From the IMG/VR virus record IMGVR_UViG_3300044972_000048, positions 1-30,989 of that record: DNA of 30,989 bases; one strand, given 5' to 3'. Shown here piece after piece: positions 26,457-30,989 of this stretch (positions within the stretch are counted from its first letter, which is position 1; every line of letters begins with the position of its first letter). Source of the stretch: a virus. A program made the position numbers and the translations under genes. The notes under the pieces are model-generated. The model had not been told where the DNA came from. It did not search any database and saw only the letters and a list, made by a program, of their open reading frames with translations.

Positions 26457-26964
26457 TGTAGTCCTTCGCCTCAGGGAACGTGTTATCTAAAATCATAACA
26501 CCAATAACCCCATAGTTGGCGATGTCCACGAACGTGTCCCTAAGGGACTCATTCTCTGGCTTAACCCCTGATTCTATAAGGTTAATCAGCCGTGACATCT
26601 TGTCGTACAGTCGTACCTGTAGCCCATTGAGCGGTCCACCTGGCGCATTGCGTATGTTGTTAGGACCATAGTCGCTTTGCTTCTTGATTAGGATATCCCA
26701 TAGTTCTTCATACACATCAAGGGAATCTAACTCAAAGTCCTCAGGGTATAGGTCTTCCCATGCGGTAAAGGTAACACACGCTTCGCATATGCAGTCATCC
26801 TCTATCTCAAAGGCATCCTTGTTATCTCCAATGTTAAGGTCTCCCTTGACTCTGTTAAGCCAACTCTGGAAATCTTTAAGCCCATCTCCGAAAGCCTCCC
26901 AATCAGAAACGTTATCTCTTCCTGACTGAACGTAGTCATCCCACTCATCCTTCATATGGCTCAT
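26446..26964 (-). CDS. DUF1599/Nmad1-type (MazG-like fold) protein with cysteine cluster
   Basis: 172 residues. The C-terminal part (about 85-160) carries ILIKKQSDYGPNNI, LYDKMSRLINLI and LRDTFVDIANYGVIGVMIL. This matches the all-alpha DUF1599 (nucleotide modification associated domain 1) pattern, with acidic residues for metal binding. The family is linked to nucleotide or base-modification gene sets. The N-terminal 80 residues are acidic with C58, C60 and C63 (CICEAC), probably a metal site. ATGA overlap with the TOPRIM gene; a second ATG three codons in is possible. Confidence 0.75.
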   Translation of the reverse strand: MSHMKDEWDDYVQSGRDNVSDWEAFGDGLKDFQSWLNRVKGDLNIGDNKDAFEIEDDCICEACVTFTAWEDLYPEDFELDSLDVYEELWDILIKKQSDYGPNNIRNAPGGPLNGLQVRLYDKMSRLINLIESGVKPENESLRDTFVDIANYGVIGVMILDNTFPEAKDYNES

Positions 26965-27578
26965 GCTGATACCTTGCTCCTTAAATAGTCATACCCTTGT
27001 GATAGGTACATTGAATTAACGTCTTCACCCTCTGGCATCTGCAGTGTAACTACTGATGAAAGTTCTTTGGCGAGGTTCTTTGCGAAGTCTGACCCTGGTT
27101 GGTCACCGTCCGCAAAAACATAAACCGTTTCAAAGTCTTGGAGGATGCGTGAGTAATGTTTCTTCCACGAGTTCGCACCAGGTACACCCACAGCAGGGAT
27201 GCCACACTTGTAATGCAAAGTAATCGCATCAATCTCACCCTCACATACTGCAATGTAATCTCCTGCTGATTGTAGTGCTGTTACGTTGTATAAACGGGTA
27301 GAAGTCCCTGGTAAACCCATGTATTTGGGTTCGCTGTTGTCCATGCTACGGAACCTAATGTCAACCACACCTGTTGGTGTGATGTACGGAATAACCAAGC
27401 GACCAACGTATGCCTCGTGACTAGGTAGAGGTTCTGCGACTACTCCGAGGTGGGCTGTAGCCCCGTCTTCTAGAGATAATCCCCTCTTGGCTAGATACCC
27501 TTCGGCTAGATGAATGTTTGCCTTGTATGTTGCCACGGCTTTCGCCAGTGATTGCTTCTGCGATTGTGATAGCCTCAC
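26961..27578 (-). CDS. DnaG-type primase, TOPRIM catalytic part
   Basis: 205 residues. The TOPRIM signature is clear: E113-G-E115 in AVCEGEIDAITL and D157-G-D159 in VFADGDQPGSDFAKN. Upstream lies a primase-typical linker (YLAKRGLS, then GRLVIPYITPTGVVDIRFRS). It makes RNA primers for lagging-strand synthesis together with the helicase encoded upstream. The GTG start has AAGGAG nine bases before it, although both lie inside the CHC2 gene. The two frames overlap by 158 bases, so the primase is either split into two chains or fused by frameshifting. Confidence 0.85.
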   Translation of the reverse strand: MRLSQSQKQSLAKAVATYKANIHLAEGYLAKRGLSLEDGATAHLGVVAEPLPSHEAYVGRLVIPYITPTGVVDIRFRSMDNSEPKYMGLPGTSTRLYNVTALQSAGDYIAVCEGEIDAITLHYKCGIPAVGVPGANSWKKHYSRILQDFETVYVFADGDQPGSDFAKNLAKELSSVVTLQMPEGEDVNSMYLSQGYDYLRSKVSA

Positions 27579-27792
27579 GGAATCCCACTCCTTCTTTCTC
27601 CATAATTATTTTATAGGTGTCACCCTTGACTCCGCAAGCATGACATGCGAACACGTTCTCTGTTACGTTGACACTAGCAGATGCGGTTGAATCCTCGTGA
27701 ACTACACACTTAATCTTTTGCCAGCCCCATGTTTCACGTATGTTCGTTGCACCGTAGTGTTCAAGCACAGGTTGTATGCTGTGCTTTTCCAT
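27421..27792 (-). CDS. Primase CHC2-type zinc-finger part
   Basis: 123 residues. Zinc ligands C29-x2-H32 (KCVVHED) and C50-x2-C53 (FACHACG) are spaced as in the CHC2 finger of DnaG primases, followed by the usual GDTYKIIMEKEGVGFREAIT helix. After about residue 83 the sequence becomes Arg/Ser-rich (SSSRRVSSQEG, SRRRGYSPPRSSRRTST) and does not look like a primase. This is exactly where the TOPRIM frame is already open. The tail may simply be the read-through of a split gene or a basic DNA-binding tail. It starts in a TAATG overlap with the Hjr-like gene. Confidence 0.85.
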   Translation of the reverse strand: MEKHSIQPVLEHYGATNIRETWGWQKIKCVVHEDSTASASVNVTENVFACHACGVKGDTYKIIMEKEGVGFREAITIAEAITGESRGNIQGKHSSSRRVSSQEGIISRRRGYSPPRSSRRTST

Positions 27793-28127
27793 TAGTACCC
27801 TGCTTCTTCTAGTAGTTTAAACCACTCAGACACTGGCATAGTAGCGTACCACTTGCCAACGTCTAGTGTTCCTGTCTTCTTGTGTATGACAACGCCAGTC
27901 TCAGCCTTGTCATTAGCCATCTCCACCTCAAGTTCCTTGAGCCATGCAGATAACTTCATCTCTTTGTGATTCTTGACCTCAATGACAACGGCAGGTAGAC
28001 CAGCGATATCACCACGGTCATTGACACCGTTGAGTGCACGTCTCTCAACGTGCTTACGTCCCTGACTTACAAGCCAATTAACCACAGCAGTCTCGGCAGA
28101 TGTACCTTTAATCTTGCTCTTATTCAT
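27792..28127 (-). CDS. Holliday-junction-resolvase-like PD-(D/E)XK nuclease
   Basis: 111 residues, with the resolvase-like active site: E12 in KGTSAETAVV, D40 in DRGDIAGLP, and E50-V-K52 in AVVIEVKNHKEM. This set binds metal and cuts DNA in archaeal Hjc and many phage nucleases. The size fits a single-domain dimeric resolvase. It probably resolves branched replication or recombination DNA before packaging. Linked to the primase gene by TAATG and overlaps the preceding gene by eight bases. Confidence 0.85.
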   Translation of the reverse strand: MNKSKIKGTSAETAVVNWLVSQGRKHVERRALNGVNDRGDIAGLPAVVIEVKNHKEMKLSAWLKELEVEMANDKAETGVVIHKKTGTLDVGKWYATMPVSEWFKLLEEAGY

Positions 28128-28314
28128 GTCTTATCCCATCCGCTATCATTGAGAACTGTAACTGTTCTGCCACCCACTCTAGCGCACTGCACGCTTCATG
28201 TAAGTCCTGCTCACAGAAGTCTTCGCTGATGTCACGGATAGCCTTGATGATTTCATAGAAGGATACGTACTGTTCCCCGTCATAGAACACACGAGATATG
28301 TGTCTGCTGTCCAT
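28120..28314 (-). CDS. Small acidic protein, unknown
   Basis: 64 residues, acidic and helical (SFYEIIKAIRDISEDFCEQD followed by LHEACSALEWVAEQLQF), two cysteines, no known motif. Its ATG follows the stop of the membrane microprotein directly with no spacer. Position within the replication operon is the only clue to function. Confidence 0.65.
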   Translation of the reverse strand: MDSRHISRVFYDGEQYVSFYEIIKAIRDISEDFCEQDLHEACSALEWVAEQLQFSMIADGIRHE

Positions 28315-28392
28315 CTAGTAATCATCTCTGTCCATGTACATAAGTAGTGCGAGGATACCAACTAGCCCTAGTATGACTAACCATTCCACCAT
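28315..28392 (-). CDS. 25-aa single-span membrane microprotein
   Basis: A very short gene with strong signals. GGAGGA lies six bases before the ATG, inside the end of the preceding nuclease gene, and the TAG touches the next gene's ATG. The peptide is nearly all one membrane span (VEWLVILGLVGILALLMYM) with a charged DRDDY end. It fills what would otherwise be the operon's only gap of this size. A regulator of a membrane protein or a small toxin-like peptide are possibilities; none is shown. Confidence 0.65.
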   Translation of the reverse strand: MVEWLVILGLVGILALLMYMDRDDY

Positions 28393-28880
28393 TGCTCGTC
28401 CTCCAAGTTCTTTATGAACACTATAAGTTCTTCCCATGGTATGCAATGTTCTATGTCAACAACATAGAAGTTATCATTGTGTCCACGGTATTTGTCGTGC
28501 AGTTGCTTGCTTACCCACTTGTCCTTAGTGGATGTGAGTAGTCCAAACATACCCTTAGTCTTGGTAGATACCATGACGTATGCGTATGGCTTCTGCAACT
28601 TAGCCTCATACCCTGACACAGTATCAACTATGATGTTGCCCCAAGGGAAATCCTTTAGTTCAGTGAACTCTATGTTGCGTGACTTAACCTCAAGGCACTC
28701 ACCTGAATCATCAAGGATGATGTCCTTCTCGGTGGCTGTCATCTCTGGTATCTCTTCACGTGACTGCACTATGTACAAGTCAGGTACGGTGCAACGTACA
28801 CCGTTTAAACGTAAGCGTTCTGCAACTATGTCACCATACTTGTGACCCTCAGTCATAGATGCTACGTAATCAAATGTCAC
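28377..28880 (-). CDS. PD-(D/E)XK-type nuclease candidate
   Basis: 167 residues from GTG 28880, chosen because it overlaps the helicase stop as GTGA and has AGAGGA upstream; the open frame reaches 28934 but that part lies inside the helicase gene. Candidate active site: E21 (GDIVAERL), D53 (EKDIILDDSG) and E64-V-K66 (ECLEVKSRN). The spacing and the strand before each fit a restriction-like fold. The C-terminal half is mixed alpha/beta without further motifs. Role in DNA processing is likely; the exact substrate is unknown. Confidence 0.6.
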   Translation of the reverse strand: MTFDYVASMTEGHKYGDIVAERLRLNGVRCTVPDLYIVQSREEIPEMTATEKDIILDDSGECLEVKSRNIEFTELKDFPWGNIIVDTVSGYEAKLQKPYAYVMVSTKTKGMFGLLTSTKDKWVSKQLHDKYRGHNDNFYVVDIEHCIPWEELIVFIKNLEDEQWWNG

Positions 28881-29659
28881 CGAGCATCCTCTAAGTCTGC
28901 AATGAACATATATTCTGGCAAGAACTGCAACCACACTGGGCTATTACCCGAAGGGTCAGCCTTACCATAACGGTTCTTGACACTGGCAACACCAAGCATT
29001 CCGTCTTGCTGTCCAACTGTAAGGATTAGTGCAGGTAACTGGTTAACCATACCCTGTACTGCGCTACGTGGTTGGCATGGTGTGCCTGAGTAGCCTTCCT
29101 TGGTGTGGTGTAGCACTACAACGGCAGCGTTGGTATCTCTTGCAAGATACTTGAGTTCCTTGAGCGCACTACGCATAGCACCGAACTCCTCGCCACCGTC
29201 CATGTTAATATCCATTAGGTTGTCAACAACTATTAACGCAGGACTTTCGCCAAGCATTTCTTCAAGGGCAGTAACCTCATCATCCAAGTCGCTTAGACTA
29301 GGTGATGAATCAAATGACCAGTAAATGTGTCGTGCTTGTGCTAACTTTTCCTTAGCCAAGTCAGGTTGCTCGGAGATAATCTTCTCTGCATCTGTCTGTG
29401 ACACACCCTCAATCATGGAATACAAACGCATTGCCATGGTGTGAGCATTGGTATCTGCTGATACGTACAGTGTTGGTGCTTGCATACGCAAGGCTAGTGC
29501 TAGGGCAAGCGTTGACTTACCTGCACCAGGTGTGCCAGCAATTAACGATACCTCTGAACGTCTAAAGATAATCTTATTCTGTTCAAACGTACGAAATACT
29601 GCTGGCATTGGCTCGCCACCAATGTCTGAACGTCCTACCGAACGGCTTAATGTTTTCAT
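28877..29659 (-). CDS. DnaB-like replicative helicase (RecA-type ATPase core)
   Basis: 260 residues. Walker A GTPGAGKST at 42-50, Walker B ALIVVDN at 141-147, VVVLHHTKE at 180-188 and KNRYGKADPSG at 228-238 (compare KNRxG in DnaB). The N-terminal DnaB domain is missing, so it is a core-only form like RepA or phage DnaB-like helicases. It would unwind DNA and pair with the split primase downstream. A perfect AAGGAGG lies five bases before ATG. Confidence 0.85.
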   Translation of the reverse strand: MKTLSRSVGRSDIGGEPMPAVFRTFEQNKIIFRRSEVSLIAGTPGAGKSTLALALALRMQAPTLYVSADTNAHTMAMRLYSMIEGVSQTDAEKIISEQPDLAKEKLAQARHIYWSFDSSPSLSDLDDEVTALEEMLGESPALIVVDNLMDINMDGGEEFGAMRSALKELKYLARDTNAAVVVLHHTKEGYSGTPCQPRSAVQGMVNQLPALILTVGQQDGMLGVASVKNRYGKADPSGNSPVWLQFLPEYMFIADLEDAR

Positions 29660-29757
29660 TTTTCCTCCTTGTTAAGCGTGGGATGCACCGACTTGCACGA
29701 TGAGTAGGCTTTCTGACCTACACCCCTATCCGTATTGACTGGCTTCCCCTCCAGCAA
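29656..29757 (-). CDS. Possible 33-aa protein coupled to the helicase
   Basis: An open frame ending in TGA that overlaps the helicase ATG (ATGA). It codes a Lys-rich peptide (LEGKPVNTDRGVGQKAYSS, then CKSVHPTLNKEEK) with protein-like composition. No ATG is available; TTG 29757 is the most credible start, with only a weak TAGG upstream. It accounts for most of the 138-base gap between helicase and the upstream gene. An alternative is that the region is an RNA leader. Confidence 0.4.
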   Translation of the reverse strand: MLEGKPVNTDRGVGQKAYSSCKSVHPTLNKEEK

Positions 29758-29784
29758 TACAGACCTATATTTAGTTATGGTTTC

Positions 29785-29801
29785 CTAGCACCCGATGCTA
29801 G
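29785..29801 (-). promoter_or_regulatory. Small hairpin at the stop of the 148-aa gene
   Basis: On the minus strand CTAGCA, loop TCGGG, TGCTAG: a perfect 6-bp stem, overlapping the TAG of the upstream gene. No T-run follows, so termination is doubtful. With the 138-base gap after it, this is the one place in the operon where messenger processing or internal control could act. No clear promoter was found in the gap. Confidence 0.4.
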
Positions 29802-30244
29802 AAACTGTTCCACTCTGGTGTGTTGCGGTTAGCAAACGTTGGTGAGCACTGGTCTGCAGTGCCCTTAGGTGTTGGGCAGAAAAATGCTCGCCATTCTCCC
29901 TTAGCACCGTTGCCTGTTCGCTTAACCATTGCACCGTGAATGCACATCTTATCGCTACCTGCTGGTGCAGATACTCCTACTGGTGGTGCCTTAGGTGCAA
30001 ACGCTGGTACTTCTGCAACAACTTCCCCACCTAGGGATGCCTGAACCATAGCAACGGGGTCCGTTGCTAGTACACGTGGTGATGATACACCAGTGAATGC
30101 TTCTTCCAGTGTGCTGATTGCATCAGGTCCACCCTGTGCTACCAAGTCATTGACGTTAGCGATTAACTCTTCGGCACTGTCACCACGTGCTGTGATGATT
30201 GTGCCCTTGCTTGTCTTTACGTTTACAACGTAGTTCTTTTCCAT
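29798..30244 (-). CDS. Zinc-site protein linked to the exonuclease, unknown
   Basis: 148 residues. The N-terminal 50 are a small alpha/beta unit (YVVNVKTSKGTIITARGDSA, then AEELIANVNDLV). A Pro/Ala-rich linker (about 75-96) follows. The C-terminal domain has C101-x-H103, C123 and C133 within MCIHGAMVKR, RAFFCPTPKGTADQCSP, a likely zinc site. I recall this end next to Cas4-like exonucleases in actinobacterial phages. Single-stranded DNA binding or recombination help is possible (inference). Joined to the exonuclease by TAATG. Confidence 0.75.
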   Translation of the reverse strand: MEKNYVVNVKTSKGTIITARGDSAEELIANVNDLVAQGGPDAISTLEEAFTGVSSPRVLATDPVAMVQASLGGEVVAEVPAFAPKAPPVGVSAPAGSDKMCIHGAMVKRTGNGAKGEWRAFFCPTPKGTADQCSPTFANRNTPEWNSF

Positions 30245-30903
30245 TACTTATCTCCATTCTGATACTTACAATCGTTACTAAAATTACACATCTTGCAGTG
30301 GTCAAAGTTAGGTATAAAGATACCAGCCCTCCGAGCCTTGTCAAACATTCCTACAATCTCTGACACCGTTTCACGTGTCCACTTATCTAGGTTGATTAAC
30401 TCTGATGTTGCGCCCTTACGTGCATCCCAGTATAGCCCATACTTGGGACGGACACCGAATACTTCCTCCATGGCTACCGCATAGATACCCAACTGGAAGT
30501 CTGATGAAGGCATACGTGCACCAGACTTAATGTCTAGCACCACAAGGTCACCGTTAGGTAGCACCATCATGCGGTCAAGTGCACCCTTAACCATGACACC
30601 ATCTAGGTTCATGTTGAATACAAGTTCAATGGCAGGTACACCCTGAGGTGTGACCCATAGTTCTAGGTTGTGTTCCGCATTGCGGAAGTTAACCCAGTTG
30701 TTCACCATGTTTAAACCGTTTGCTTGCCACCAGTCCCCGTCTTCCTTATTGGGATTGGCTATGGTTGCACGACCACCAGCACGCCACGTGGATGTGTCTT
30801 CCTGCCCCTGTACGCCACGCTGACGGGTTAAATTGGCTTCCCAGTAGGTAGACCACAACTCTTCAGGCGTAGCCTGTGTAGGGATTAGTTCTTGTTGTTC
30901 CAT
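30244..30903 (-). CDS. RecB/Cas4-like exonuclease, catalytic part
   Basis: 219 residues with the catalytic motifs D110 (VKGALDR), D124-I-K126 (VVLDIKSGAR) and Q137-x3-Y141 (QLGIYA), and C203, C206, C212 near the end (HCKMCNFSNDCK), three of the four cysteines of a Cas4-type iron-sulfur site. The upstream part that normally carries the fourth cysteine and the GGxxxH motif is not in this chain but in the preceding open frame. GAGGGA five bases before the ATG supports real initiation. The family degrades DNA ends; here it probably serves phage recombination. Confidence 0.8.
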   Translation of the reverse strand: MEQQELIPTQATPEELWSTYWEANLTRQRGVQGQEDTSTWRAGGRATIANPNKEDGDWWQANGLNMVNNWVNFRNAEHNLELWVTPQGVPAIELVFNMNLDGVMVKGALDRMMVLPNGDLVVLDIKSGARMPSSDFQLGIYAVAMEEVFGVRPKYGLYWDARKGATSELINLDKWTRETVSEIVGMFDKARRAGIFIPNFDHCKMCNFSNDCKYQNGDK

Positions 30904-30989
30904 TATCGTCCCTCAAGTTCCCATAGTTGACGGTCATAGGCTTCGGTTGCTTCGTGAACAGCAACACCACCAGCCAACCACCATGTCTG
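30903..30989 (-). CDS. RecB/Cas4-like exonuclease, N-terminal part (partial)
   Basis: The last 28 codons of an open frame that enters from the right edge and ends in TAA overlapping the next ATG (TAATG). The peptide TWWLAGGVAVHEATEAYDR matches the N-terminal GGxxxHxxxE motif of RecB/Cas4-like phage exonucleases, where His helps bind metal. It then stops after WELEGR, where the family continues. This indicates a nuclease split between two frames, or a sequence error. The start and the expected first cysteine lie outside the window. Confidence 0.65.
   Translation of the reverse strand, partial: QTWWLAGGVAVHEATEAYDRQLWELEGR

Noticed and set aside
29660-29797. tRNA or tmRNA in the gap before the helicase
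   Set aside because: Stems can be drawn, but there is no T-loop sequence, no anticodon arm of the right size and no CCA-end context.

Overview
The window looks like a contiguous piece of a tailed double-stranded DNA bacteriophage genome. It begins inside the large terminase gene and ends inside a RecB/Cas4-like exonuclease gene. No integrase, repressor, attachment site, tRNA, CRISPR or IS element was seen. Genes are tightly packed, with many TAATG and ATGA overlaps. The base composition is moderately AT-rich by eye. Several small proteins resemble, from memory, microproteins common in phages of Actinobacteria: the CRTGCPTQD peptide, the ICKNCR...CYCQH peptide, the two-segment holin, and the PTPKGT...QCSP protein. 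A phage of a low-GC, perhaps aquatic, actinobacterium is my best guess; this is inference and no database was searched. No tape-measure gene or tail-chaperone pair is visible, while an internal-virion-sized protein, an adaptor candidate and a nozzle candidate are. This favours a short-tailed (podovirus-like) particle.

Positions 2-24676 on the plus strand are the structural and lysis arm. Packaging and head genes come first: terminase C-terminus, portal, a proteasome/HslV-type Ntn-hydrolase probably acting as head maturation protease, a 1774-residue giant virion protein, two unknown proteins, scaffold and major capsid protein. Next are small neck or membrane proteins, an Ig-like baseplate-type protein and a collagen-like fibre. 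An accessory block follows, with cysteine-rich microproteins, a TPR-glycosyltransferase and five consecutive small lysine-rich proteins. Then come the adaptor and tail proteins (including a two-domain fibronectin-III protein and a 759-residue nozzle or propeller candidate). Last is a lysis block: holin, secreted Pro/Thr/Glu-rich protein, small membrane protein and M23 endopeptidase.

A strong hairpin at 24694-24725, with T-runs on both sides, separates the two convergent arms. The minus-strand arm (24751-30989) is the replication and nucleotide-metabolism operon. In transcription order it holds a split RecB/Cas4-like exonuclease, a zinc-site protein, a DnaB-like helicase, two PD-(D/E)XK nucleases, a tiny membrane peptide, and a primase split into overlapping CHC2 zinc-finger and TOPRIM genes. 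It ends with a DUF1599/Nmad1-type protein, a metallophosphoesterase, a divergent sigma-like protein and a zinc microprotein.

The most notable points are the proteasome-type protease with its complete Thr1/Asp17/Lys33 set in a head module, the two enzymes divided between overlapping reading frames (primase and exonuclease), several very small genes with strong start signals, and the run of basic proteins beside a glycosyltransferase in the virion gene block.
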